Below are positions 1-7,992 of a DNA stretch of 10,464 nucleotides, piece after piece (the stretch's first letter is position 1; every line of letters starts with the position of its first letter). The notes beneath the pieces were generated by a model. That model worked only from the letters and a program-made list of their open reading frames with translations, searched no databases and had not been told where the DNA came from. This DNA is from Planctomycetota bacterium. GTDB taxonomy: Bacteria > Planctomycetota > Brocadiia > SM23-32. The translations under genes were made by a program, and so were the position numbers. The stretch lies in NCBI GenBank assembly GCA_018334735.1, contig JAGXLK010000040.1, positions 1 through 10,464 on the forward strand, read 5' to 3'.

Positions 1-2988
1 GGATTCCCGTATCAATCCACCGCATGCTGGGGCACGCTCCGGTTCCACCCCGAAGGAAATATCCCCCGCGAATGGGTCGAAGGCGACATCCCTCCGGAAC
101 AACCACTCCCACTGACTTTCAAATATGAGCTGCCTCGCGAAGGTGAGACGACCATTCAGATTTTCGATGAAAATAATGAATCCGCCCGCATCCTCGTCGC
201 CCAGGAGTATCGTCCGGGAGGTATCAATACCGAAAGCTGGGACGGTCTGGATAAGGATGGCAAACCGCTCCCGGCCGGGAAATACACCTGGCGGGGCGTC
301 GTACACGACAAAATCAAAATGAAATACCGTTTCAGCGTGCACAATTCCGGCAATCCCCCCTACCCCACCGACGACAACACGGGAGGATGGGGCGCCGACC
401 ACGGACGGCCAACCACCGCTCTCGCGCTGGAAGACGGCATGATCCTGGCCTGGAGCAGTGCCGAATACGGCTGGGGCATCATCCGGGTCGACCTTGACGG
501 TCAAAAAAAATGGGGTTCCAAGCGAACCGCCCAATATCTGGCCACCGACGGTGAACGGCTCTTCACGGCGGGCGGACACGGATGGTCCGGCGGAAGCGCC
601 GTTAAAGTGATAAGCGCCGAGAACTCGCGCACGCTCAATTTCCAACCCGGACAGGAGACGCTTCCCCCACCAAAAGGAGAAGGCGAGAACAAAGTCACCG
701 GACTCGCATGCAACGGGGAACGCATCTACGTCTCCTATGGCAAACGGAACCTGATTGGCGTGTACGATCTTAAAGGAAACCTGATCGACCAGTGGAAAGT
801 GTCGTCCCCGGGACGCCTCGCCATCCGCCCGGATGGCAGCCTGGCCGCTTACAGCGGACAGCGCGTCGTGGCCGTTGACGACGGAAAGGTGAGTCCGCTG
901 ATCGACCGGAAACTCGAGGCCCCCCGCGGAATTGCGGTTGACAGGGATGGCACAATTTACGTCTCTCAGGCGGGTAACCTCCAGCAGGTTCGTGCTTTCA
1001 GCCCGAGCGGAAAACTGCTCCGGACCATTGGTAAAAAGGGCGGACGTCCCGCTAAAGGCAAGTTCAACCCCAAGGGCATGTACCAGCCGGGCGGTATCGA
1101 CATTGATGTGCGCAACCGGCTGTGGGTGGCTGAAACCGCCGGCGGTCCCAAACGCATCAGCGTGTGGGACGGGGGCACCGGGAAATACCTGGATCAATAC
1201 TTCGGTTCCTCCGGCTACTTTGCCTACGGGCACATCGATCCGGCCCGACCGGACGAAATCTACGCCAACCACGTGTTGTGGGCAATCAACTGGGACAACT
1301 ACGAAACTCACCCGAAAACGACGGTCTGGCGCAAGACCAGCCCCAACATGATGCCACCGGTCAGTCCCAGCGCCTACATCAGTCACCCCCGCATGATCAC
1401 CGCGGATGACGGGCATCAATACATGTATGGACGCAAGCTGCCCATGAGCATCGTGCTGCGGCGCGACGGCGAGCTGTTCAAACCCTTTGTGGCCACCATC
1501 GAGGTGGGCCACGGCGGACGGTTCTCCACCGGACTGTCGCTGATCGACGAAAATCCGGACCGGTTCCCCAATGCCACCTATCTGTGGCAGGATGCCAATA
1601 ACGATCAGTGCGTGCAGGCGGAAGAGCTGGAAAAATTGCCCGGTAAACGCCGTTTCCGCAAAATTCGGCTCTCGATTGATAAACAGCAAAATCTCTATAT
1701 GAACAAGGGCTACAAACTGGAGCCGGTCAAGATCACCGATAAAGGACAGCCGGTGTATAATTTTGAGCAAGCGGAAAAAATCCCCGTCGGTCACGCCCCC
1801 TATTCCGACGGCTACGTCTACCCCGGCTACGGCGCGGGCACCATTGCGCGAATTGACCCGGCCAACGGCGATAAACTCTGGCGCTATACCGGAATCACAA
1901 TGTGGAAACGTGCCCTCGACATGGGAACGGTGGGCCCCGGTAAACTCTGGGGAACCACGGGCCTGATGGGCGTGGCCGGCAACTACGTCGCCTACATGAC
2001 ATATTTCGGCGTCAACCACGTCTTTCTGGCCGACAAGGGGACGTATCTCGCCGCGCTGCTCAAGGACGGCCGCACGACGACGGGCCGCGGCCCCTACGAG
2101 GGTCAACCCGAAGGTCAGGGCGGCAGTTTCGTCAAGTTGAACATCGACGGCAAGGATCGTTACTTCGTGATCCACGGCGGGCAGGACTCGCGCGTCTGGG
2201 AGGTGCTCGGTCTGGATAGCGTTCAAAAACTCAGAGGTGGCACCTACACGCACAAGCCCGAACAGGTGGCAACCGCCCGCAAAGCGCTGGAAAAATGGGA
2301 AGCCGCGAAGGCGGGCAAAACCCAGATGGTCATCCACAAAGGACGCGACGCACTGGATGAAGCTGAGGCCGTCACCGGCAGCGTGGATGACAATCGCCAG
2401 TTCGAGGCCAGAATGGCCTACGACGAGGACAATCTCTACGTTCGTTTCGATGTGGACACGAAGAATACCCTGACAAACTCCATGCCGGAGAAAAACATTC
2501 TGTTCCGGGGAGGCAACTGCCTGGATATTCAGATCGCCACCAACCCCGCGGCCAATGCGGACCGCGAGAAACCCGCTCCCGGCGACCTCCGGCTGCTGGT
2601 GACGCGCCAGGACGGCAAACCATTCGCCGTCATGTATCGACCGAAGGTGAAAGGATTTGACGGTGAACCGATCGTGCTGGACTCCCCGACCGGGCAGGAA
2701 TCCTTTGATTCCATCGAGGTGGCCAAAAACGTCGGGCTGGATTATTCCAGAACGGACGATGGTTTCACCGCCACGGTGACCGTACCGCTGGATCTGATTG
2801 GCTTGAAACTCCAGCCAGGCGCCACCGTCACGATGGATCTGGGCTATGTCTTCGGCAATTCGAAAGGCAGTCGGGCATCAGCGCGGGCCTACCTCAACAA
2901 CAACAGCTTCAGCGCCAACGTGACCGACGACATCCCCAACGAAAGCCGACTTGAGCCGGACCAATGGGGGACGGCGACGGTAAAATAG
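1..2988 (+). CDS. FlgD-Ig / NHL-like beta-propeller protein with C-terminal CBM9-like domain (5' partial)
   Basis: The reading frame is open from base 1, so the gene starts upstream; the internal ATG at 319 lies inside the Ig domain and is not the start. Of 995 visible residues, 1-15 (ending ACWGTLRF) look like the last strand of a CBM9/DOMON-like module. Residues about 38-101 are a FlgD-type Ig domain ([18 protein letters not shown], then [19 protein letters not shown]). Residues about 115-760 form an NHL-like beta-propeller with strands such as [16 protein letters not shown] and [13 protein letters not shown]531-x-N533-x-D535...Q539...E542 is an EF-hand-like loop, followed by a basic run (GKRRFRKIR). 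Residues about 776-995 resemble CBM9/DOMON domains ([18 protein letters not shown]; ending in DQWGTATV). The likely role is extracellular or envelope glycan binding; no catalytic motif was recognised. It is paralogous to the genes at 4343 and 7993. The signal peptide lies outside the window. Domain calls are from sequence pattern only. Confidence 0.88.
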   Translation, partial: GFPYQSTACWGTLRFHPEGNIPREWVEGDIPPEQPLPLTFKYELPREGETTIQIFDENNESARILVAQEYRPGGINTESWDGLDKDGKPLPAGKYTWRGVVHDKIKMKYRFSVHNSGNPPYPTDDNTGGWGADHGRPTTALALEDGMILAWSSAEYGWGIIRVDLDGQKKWGSKRTAQYLATDGERLFTAGGHGWSGGSAVKVISAENSRTLNFQPGQETLPPPKGEGENKVTGLACNGERIYVSYGKRNLIGVYDLKGNLIDQWKVSSPGRLAIRPDGSLAAYSGQRVVAVDDGKVSPLIDRKLEAPRGIAVDRDGTIYVSQAGNLQQVRAFSPSGKLLRTIGKKGGRPAKGKFNPKGMYQPGGIDIDVRNRLWVAETAGGPKRISVWDGGTGKYLDQYFGSSGYFAYGHIDPARPDEIYANHVLWAINWDNYETHPKTTVWRKTSPNMMPPVSPSAYISHPRMITADDGHQYMYGRKLPMSIVLRRDGELFKPFVATIEVGHGGRFSTGLSLIDENPDRFPNATYLWQDANNDQCVQAEELEKLPGKRRFRKIRLSIDKQQNLYMNKGYKLEPVKITDKGQPVYNFEQAEKIPVGHAPYSDGYVYPGYGAGTIARIDPANGDKLWRYTGITMWKRALDMGTVGPGKLWGTTGLMGVAGNYVAYMTYFGVNHVFLADKGTYLAALLKDGRTTTGRGPYEGQPEGQGGSFVKLNIDGKDRYFVIHGGQDSRVWEVLGLDSVQKLRGGTYTHKPEQVATARKALEKWEAAKAGKTQMVIHKGRDALDEAEAVTGSVDDNRQFEARMAYDEDNLYVRFDVDTKNTLTNSMPEKNILFRGGNCLDIQIATNPAANADREKPAPGDLRLLVTRQDGKPFAVMYRPKVKGFDGEPIVLDSPTGQESFDSIEVAKNVGLDYSRTDDGFTATVTVPLDLIGLKLQPGATVTMDLGYVFGNSKGSRASARAYLNNNSFSANVTDDIPNESRLEPDQWGTATVK

Positions 2989-3010
2989 CGGCAAGGATAC
3001 CCGTTTGAAA

Positions 3011-3016
3011 GGGGAG
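3011..3016 (+). promoter_or_regulatory. Ribosome binding site deciding the start at 3023
   Basis: GGGGAG, within AAAGGGGAG, lies 6 nt before the ATG at 3023. It supports that ATG over the TTG at 3005, which precedes it, and over the ATG at 3161, which has only AGGA 2 nt upstream. Confidence 0.6.
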
Positions 3017-3022
3017 ATTGTA

Positions 3023-4138
3023 ATGCCTCGCAACAGATGCATTGAAATGCCCGTAAGACCAAAACGTCGAAACTGCAATCGGGCCCGAAAAATCCGTCGT
3101 CGTTCGGGGGTAGTCTCCGCCTTCACACTCATCGAACTGCCCTTCGACAGGCTCAGGACAATGAGGAAGCGTGAAGACGCAGGTTTCACGCTTATCGAAT
3201 TGCTGGTGGTCATCGCGATTATTGCGATCCTGGCCGCGATGTTGATGCCGGCTCTGGAGAAAGCCCGGGAGGCGGCTTATGCGGCTCAGTGCTCATCCAA
3301 TTTTCACGAGATTCTGCTGGGGGTTCATTTACACGCCAATGACAACAATGAGATTTTGCCGAACCTCAACGGTGGTCCGGGCTATGACGGTTCCTATTCG
3401 ACAATGGGATCGGCCAACGTAAATTCGCATTCAGATTGGTCCGTCATTCAGCAAAGCGACCATGCACAGTGGGCCAGCCAATATCTGGGACAACCCTGGC
3501 GATATGAGGCTTCCACAAACCGCGTGCTGCTCCCAGGTGTCGAAATTTGCCCCGGTATCGGTTCGGATCGCCAAAACTGGTACTGTGATGCGCCGAGAAA
3601 CAGAATCATTAACAAGAAAGTGGGGGAAAATTGGCGCCAAAGCAGAACCCTGGGATATGGCTCGTGGCTAGGATTCCCTATGAAAGAACATAATGACTAC
3701 AGTCGGACCATTGATACCCCTTTATCTTTAATGAAACATCCGTCGCACGACATCTTTGTTGCCGATCTTACGCTTCAGGAACAGCCCCCGGGCGAGTACT
3801 TGAGTTTCAGTTACCGTCCGGACTTGCTCAAAACAGTTGCCCACGGATCGCCGGGCAACCCGGCGGGCATGAATCAGGGATATGCTGACGGATCGGTGCG
3901 ATGGTACAATTTCTCTGAACTCAACACCGGCTATTTATGTTCATACTGGTGGGGCCGCAATGTTATGGCGTACTACAACAGAAACGTCGACCTGGTGGGC
4001 GCCGATAGAGACGGCAAAAGCACCTTCAACAACGGAGGCTACCCCGAGGAAGTCTGGTGGCCCGGCTCCGATAGCGATTTCACCGACCAGTGGAGAGGGG
4101 TCGTTTCGCACGGCCACGGCACAAAAGAATTCTGGTAA
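3023..4138 (+). CDS. Type IV pilin-like pseudopilin (prepilin N-terminal cleavage/methylation domain)
   Basis: The 371-residue protein has a canonical prepilin signal: G54|F55 T L I E59 L, followed by a hydrophobic helix ([19 protein letters not shown]) and AREAA. Prepilin peptidase would cut after G54 and methylate F55; E59 is the conserved +5 glutamate. The globular part ends with H-x14-DG (in AHGSPG...[14 protein letters not shown]), a longer variant of the H-x9-DG motif of PVC-type pseudopilins. It would sit in the inner membrane or a pseudopilus, and its partners are unknown. The leader is odd: residues 34-39 repeat FTLIEL without a following hydrophobic helix, then PFDRLRT comes from a short repeat, then M47 RKREDAG and the real signal. 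Starting at M47 (base 3161) would give a standard 8-residue leader, but the strong RBS favours 3023. It follows the upstream gene by 34 bp, with no terminator seen, so cotranscription is plausible. Confidence 0.87.
   Translation: MPRNRCIEMPVRPKRRNCNRARKIRRRSGVVSAFTLIELPFDRLRTMRKREDAGFTLIELLVVIAIIAILAAMLMPALEKAREAAYAAQCSSNFHEILLGVHLHANDNNEILPNLNGGPGYDGSYSTMGSANVNSHSDWSVIQQSDHAQWASQYLGQPWRYEASTNRVLLPGVEICPGIGSDRQNWYCDAPRNRIINKKVGENWRQSRTLGYGSWLGFPMKEHNDYSRTIDTPLSLMKHPSHDIFVADLTLQEQPPGEYLSFSYRPDLLKTVAHGSPGNPAGMNQGYADGSVRWYNFSELNTGYLCSYWWGRNVMAYYNRNVDLVGADRDGKSTFNNGGYPEEVWWPGSDSDFTDQWRGVVSHGHGTKEFW
3122..3202 (+). repeat. In-frame direct repeat of the FTLIEL-coding segment
   Basis: The 18-nt segments 3122-3139 and 3185-3202 both encode FTLIEL and agree at 15 of 18 positions; all three differences are synonymous. 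They are offset by 63 nt (21 codons). Only the second is followed by the hydrophobic helix of a prepilin, so the first looks like a truncated or relict prepilin signal. Confidence 0.7.
3140..3160 (+). repeat. Short dispersed repeat of the CCTTCGACAGGCTCAGGAC type, in frame in the pseudopilin leader
   Basis: The sequence CCTTCGACAGGCTCAGGAC (3141-3159) matches from memory a short repeat that recurs in many bacterial genomes and is often translated as PFDKLRTG/PFDRLRT, or LSLSKG on the other strand. Here it encodes PFDRLRT between two FTLIEL motifs. Only one copy is seen in this window, so the repeat status rests on recall, not on copies visible here. Confidence 0.5.
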
Positions 4139-4236
4139 AAGATAAGCGAAAACGGGGGAAGAGGCAAAATTGCATGTCGGGGGGGAGACAGTGAAAGCCG
4201 GATGTACGCTGCACAGCATCGGTGTGTTCATTGCAA

Positions 4237-4289
4237 AGGGTTCGTACCGGTGCGGCCCGCGGCAATTTCGCCACTTTACCGCGAACCCT
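4237..4289 (+). other. Intergenic hairpin with long loop
   Basis: AGGGTTCG (4237-4244) is exactly complementary to CGAACCCT (4282-4289). The stem continues after a 3-nt bulge with CGGT (4248-4251) against ACCG (4278-4281). No T-run follows, so it is not a typical intrinsic terminator. It lies in the 204-bp gap between the pseudopilin and the 1189-residue protein and could be a leader structure, an mRNA-stabilising element or chance. No convincing -35/-10 pair was found in the gap. Confidence 0.35.
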
Positions 4290-4329
4290 AACAGGCCTTA
4301 GGAATCAGTAAAAACAGACTTCAACGTAA

Positions 4330-4335
4330 GAAAGG
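4330..4335 (+). promoter_or_regulatory. Ribosome binding site for the gene at 4343
   Basis: GAAAGG lies 7 nt before the ATG at 4343, an acceptable Shine-Dalgarno position that supports this start. Confidence 0.5.
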
Positions 4336-4342
4336 TTCTGGC

Positions 4343-7300
4343 ATGGGGCCGAAACGGCGAATAGCAAAACGCTCTCATCGCGACCCGTTACTGAACAAAT
4401 GGCTGGTGGTGGTATTAATTCTCGGAGCCGGGCTGATTGGATGCGTTCTGCACTTTCAAAAAAACAAGAACGAAAAGCGGACCGGTTCCGCCGAACAACC
4501 GAAAACTGTCGAAAAACAACGAGCTGGCACCGGCCGCGATAAGACGGAAAAAGAACGGTCCATTTCAGAACACGGAATAACTTTCACGTACGAGCTCAAG
4601 GAACCGGGACTGGTCTCCGCCGGCGTATACAACCGCCATGGCGTGCTCGTGCGAACCCTCCTGAGGGCCCGGCCTCAAGATCCGGGACAGCATATCCTCC
4701 GCTGGGACGGTTTGAACCGCCTGGGAAAACCACAACCGCCGGGCGAATATACAATCAAAGTGCTGCGCAAACCCCCTTTCAAAAAGGAATTTATTATGCA
4801 GGTCGGCGTCAACCCCAAATCCAAACCGTATCACCGCTGGGTTGGCGACTTTGGAGGGGGCACGAGCGTCGCCGTCGATAACTCCGGCATGTATGTGGCC
4901 AGCCGAAACGCCGAAGGCAATTACATGCTGATCAAACAGTCTCTCGACGGCACCGAGCGCATGTGGCAGCGGGAAGACGTGGATCCCTGGCGGGGCGGTC
5001 TGTCGTTGGGCACCGACGGGAAGACTGTGTATGTCCTCCAGCAGAACGCGTTCATCACCCTCTTCGATGCCGCAACCGGCCGCCATACCGGCCGGTGGGA
5101 TGCGCTGCCCAAAAACCATAAACACCACAAGCTGAAAGGCCGGAAGCGCCGCAAAATAAAATATACAGATCACCACCCCATCGCCGCCATGGACTTTGCC
5201 GTGCGGGGCCAGCATCGGGTCCTGACCGATCAGAAGGCAAACGTTATGAAATGGCTGGCGGAAGACGGCTCGGTCACCCGCCGAGCAAAGGTGGATTCCC
5301 CCCGCGGCGTGGCCATCGCCCCCGATGGCACCGTCTACATCATCTCCGGCGATAAAATCGTCTCCGGCACGCCGCAGGGCGAAACCGGCATCATTGTTCA
5401 GGGTCTCAATAATCCCCGGCGCTTGACCTACGATACAGCCAATGATGAACTGCTTGTGGTCGAAGGGCCGGACGATAGGCGGGTCAAACGCTTCGATCTA
5501 ACGGGTGCTCTCCAACAAACCTATGGCCGAGAAGGCGGCCGCCAAGATGGACCATACAAACCGGGCGACTTCCGGGGAGTCAAAGATATCACGGCCGACG
5601 GGAAGGGCGGGTTTTTCGTGGCCGAATCAGAGACACCTCCCCGCCGGGTCGCCCACATGAACGCTGAGGGCGAACTGATCCGCGAGTGGTATGGCGGTCT
5701 CACGTTCTTCTCTCCGCATTCCGTTGATCCACGCGACCCCACTCAGGTGTGGTACCGTGTCAATGGCGGGGGAGGCTGGGTTCTGGCCGAAGTGGATTAC
5801 GAGAACCGAACCTGGTCCGTGCAGGAGACGCACAGGTTCCGGAACAAGGCGGGCGGACTGGGCCGCGGCCTTGGCAACCGGCGCCGGTTCGTCGTCCGGT
5901 ATCACGGAGACAAACGGTATCTGGTGGGCGAATCGTTTCCGCCCATGGTCTTCCGTCATCGGGACGGGAAGCTGCTCCCGCTGGTCATTGGCAACCGCGG
6001 CCGCAAATTTCCCCAGGCCCGAACTGTAGCCCGGCTGATGACCCAATCGGACAACCCGGAAACAATAAAGGGCTGGATTCGAGAAAATCTGGGCAAAAAA
6101 CGTCGCAAGAAAAACACGTACTTCTGGACCGACAAGAACGGCGACCATCAGCCCCAGCCCGAGGAGATAACGCTGCATAAACTGGGGAACGTCTATCACG
6201 GCCCTGGCAGCGGGGCATACATTACCGACGATTTTTCGGTCATTTGCCGAGGAGGCGATTACAATCCCCGACGCGACGAAGCAAACGCAACGAAGTTCTA
6301 CACCAGCATCGCCCGCCTCTCGCCTGCGAACTGGACAGAAGGTGTGCCGCAGTATGATCTGCCCGAACAGGCCTCGGAACTGGACGTGGCTCCCCTCTAC
6401 GTGGAGCCACGGACCGACGCCTACATCGGCCGTGCCGGGGGACACAATTTCAGCTCCTTTCAGGACCGAAAAGGCGCATTATATGCTTTTTATCATTGGG
6501 GCGGTCGCGGCTTCGGCGGTTTCCCCAATTATCAGGCCGGACGATATGTGCGACTGACCAGGTGGAACTCAGATGGCAAACGGCTGTGGTCGGTCGGACG
6601 CAAGGCCTCCGGAGCCAATAAAGCCGCAATCTACTGGAACCCCACTGCGCCGGGCTGCATTCATTATCCCTCGCTCATAGCGGGGGAAATCCGTGACACC
6701 GTGGTCGTCTGTGACCGCATCGTGAACCCCGGCATGGTCTGGACCACCGACGGGCTCTTCGCGGGGTCTTTTTTCCCCGGACGGGTCGAGGACGGTCTGC
6801 CGGGATGGGTCTACGTATGGCAGAGAGACATGGAAACGAATACCCACTCGCTGGTCAATCACGATTCCCTCGAAGGCGGCGCCATTACCGAATACAAAGA
6901 CAAAGTCTATTACTACTCCCCCGGCTGCAATTCGGTGGTCCTCTACCGGATCCATGGCTATGATCGGGACGAATGGAGGCGTATCCAGGAAACCGTGCGC
7001 GTCGATGGAATCATGCCCCACGCCCGGGAGGAAGGCACCGGACTGCGGGCGGAAATCTATGGCGGCACAGAAATGTCCGGCCCGCCGGCTTCGACCATAG
7101 AATCCGTATCACCTGGCAGCCTGACGGTTTCCGAATCTGTCGACACTTCGGAGGGCGTGGCGGTGCGCATGACGGGAATGCTCGAAGCGCCGCTCTCGGA
7201 AGAATTTCAACTCAGCATCGGTGGCGGAGCGGTGCGCGCCTGGATCAACGGCCGCCAAGTGATCGAAAGGTGGAACGAAGACCAGCGCTATGGGGCCGGA

Positions 7301-7912
7301 GGAACCACCGAACCGATCCCGCTCCAGGCGGGAGAGCGGATTCCGATCCAGATTGACTTTTATACTACCAACCCGGGCCGACTCCAAGAATCGAAAAAGA
7401 GATCTATTCCCCTCCGGTGGGAATCGAAGAACACCGACCCCAACTACATCCCCGCCCGGTTTCTCTATCCCGGCCAGCTGAAGACCATCAGCAGGGTCGG
7501 ATCGAGGCCGGCGACCGAGCAAATTCATGCCCGTTCCCATGACCATACAATCAGTTCCGATGCCGAAGGCCTATATTTCGACAATTTTCATTGTCGGCAC
7601 CATATGAGCGGACTTAGCAACGGAAAACATCTTGGTTACCGAAAGATTGATTTCGGGGACGGAGTGGACAAATTCGTCATCAACTTGCGCAAAGGTAACG
7701 CCACCCCGGTCAAAATTGATATACGACTCGACGCTCCGGATGGACCGCTGATGGAGACCGTGACGCTTCCTAAAATCACTTTCGACTACCGGAAAGATAA
7801 GAACCTGACGTTTGACCTGAACGCCCCACAACTCCAGGGCGTGCACGACCTGTATCTGGTCGCCGCGGGCGGACGACACGGCCCAAGGATGCGCTGGTTT
7901 GCGTTCGAATGA
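4343..7912 (+). CDS. Envelope-anchored FlgD-Ig / NHL-like beta-propeller protein with PA14 and CBM6-like domains
   Basis: This is a complete 1189-residue protein. A basic N-terminus precedes a hydrophobic segment (residues 20-36) with a lipobox L31-I-G-C34, so it is probably a lipoprotein; an uncleaved anchor is the alternative. A Lys/Glu-rich linker (about 39-75) follows. Residues 78-143 are a FlgD-type Ig domain (YELKEPGLVSAGVYNRHG; RWDGLNRLGKPQPPGEYT). Residues about 155-890 form an NHL-like propeller (SPRGVAIAPDGTVYIIS; GRQDGPY at 399-405). D597-x-N599-x-D601...Q605...E608 is an EF-hand-like loop, preceded by K585-K590 (KKRRKK). A second His/Lys/Arg-rich loop spans 257-273. Residues about 898-1046 are a PA14 domain (GLRAEIYGG; AWINGRQVIERW; LRWESKN). 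Residues about 1061-1189 resemble CBM6 (LGYRKIDFGDGVDKFVIN; GVHDLYLVAAGG; WFAFE). The likely role is calcium-dependent glycan binding at the cell surface. No enzyme active site was recognised. Confidence 0.9.
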   Translation: MGPKRRIAKRSHRDPLLNKWLVVVLILGAGLIGCVLHFQKNKNEKRTGSAEQPKTVEKQRAGTGRDKTEKERSISEHGITFTYELKEPGLVSAGVYNRHGVLVRTLLRARPQDPGQHILRWDGLNRLGKPQPPGEYTIKVLRKPPFKKEFIMQVGVNPKSKPYHRWVGDFGGGTSVAVDNSGMYVASRNAEGNYMLIKQSLDGTERMWQREDVDPWRGGLSLGTDGKTVYVLQQNAFITLFDAATGRHTGRWDALPKNHKHHKLKGRKRRKIKYTDHHPIAAMDFAVRGQHRVLTDQKANVMKWLAEDGSVTRRAKVDSPRGVAIAPDGTVYIISGDKIVSGTPQGETGIIVQGLNNPRRLTYDTANDELLVVEGPDDRRVKRFDLTGALQQTYGREGGRQDGPYKPGDFRGVKDITADGKGGFFVAESETPPRRVAHMNAEGELIREWYGGLTFFSPHSVDPRDPTQVWYRVNGGGGWVLAEVDYENRTWSVQETHRFRNKAGGLGRGLGNRRRFVVRYHGDKRYLVGESFPPMVFRHRDGKLLPLVIGNRGRKFPQARTVARLMTQSDNPETIKGWIRENLGKKRRKKNTYFWTDKNGDHQPQPEEITLHKLGNVYHGPGSGAYITDDFSVICRGGDYNPRRDEANATKFYTSIARLSPANWTEGVPQYDLPEQASELDVAPLYVEPRTDAYIGRAGGHNFSSFQDRKGALYAFYHWGGRGFGGFPNYQAGRYVRLTRWNSDGKRLWSVGRKASGANKAAIYWNPTAPGCIHYPSLIAGEIRDTVVVCDRIVNPGMVWTTDGLFAGSFFPGRVEDGLPGWVYVWQRDMETNTHSLVNHDSLEGGAITEYKDKVYYYSPGCNSVVLYRIHGYDRDEWRRIQETVRVDGIMPHAREEGTGLRAEIYGGTEMSGPPASTIESVSPGSLTVSESVDTSEGVAVRMTGMLEAPLSEEFQLSIGGGAVRAWINGRQVIERWNEDQRYGAGGTTEPIPLQAGERIPIQIDFYTTNPGRLQESKKRSIPLRWESKNTDPNYIPARFLYPGQLKTISRVGSRPATEQIHARSHDHTISSDAEGLYFDNFHCRHHMSGLSNGKHLGYRKIDFGDGVDKFVINLRKGNATPVKIDIRLDAPDGPLMETVTLPKITFDYRKDKNLTFDLNAPQLQGVHDLYLVAAGGRHGPRMRWFAFE

Positions 7913-7960
7913 GCCGTGGACTCATACGTTTGGCTCAGTCTTTCGTGATCGGTTCGGATG

Positions 7961-7979
7961 GGTTTCGGAGGCCAAAACC
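7961..7979 (+). other. Small hairpin just upstream of the RBS at 7980
   Basis: GGTTT (7961-7965) pairs with AAACC (7975-7979), and GG (7967-7968) with CC (7972-7973) across one mismatch. It ends at the base before the Shine-Dalgarno sequence in the 80-bp gap between the two large genes. It is too weak to be called a terminator; an effect on translation is only possible. Confidence 0.2.
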
Positions 7980-7987
7980 AGGGAGGA
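7980..7987 (+). promoter_or_regulatory. Ribosome binding site deciding the start at 7993
   Basis: AGGGAGGA lies 5 nt before the ATG at 7993. This strong Shine-Dalgarno sequence fixes the start of the edge-truncated third propeller gene, and the resulting N-terminus carries a good lipoprotein signal. Confidence 0.7.
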
Positions 7988-7992
7988 CTACG

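Noticed and set aside
319..321. ATG at 319 as the start of the first gene
   Set aside because: The same frame is open to base 1 and encodes the FlgD-type Ig domain upstream of this Met, matching the two paralogues.
4237..4289. Intergenic hairpin as an intrinsic terminator or tRNA
   Set aside because: No T-run follows the stem, the loop is long, and no tRNA cloverleaf can be built around the GGTTCG sequence.
4565..5215. Minus-strand open frame of 216 codons
   Set aside because: It is antisense to the Ig and first propeller blades of the 1189-residue protein and looks like a shadow frame.
5627..6445. Minus-strand open frame of 272 codons
   Set aside because: It lies inside the well-supported 1189-residue gene; its translation shows no signal peptide or family motif.
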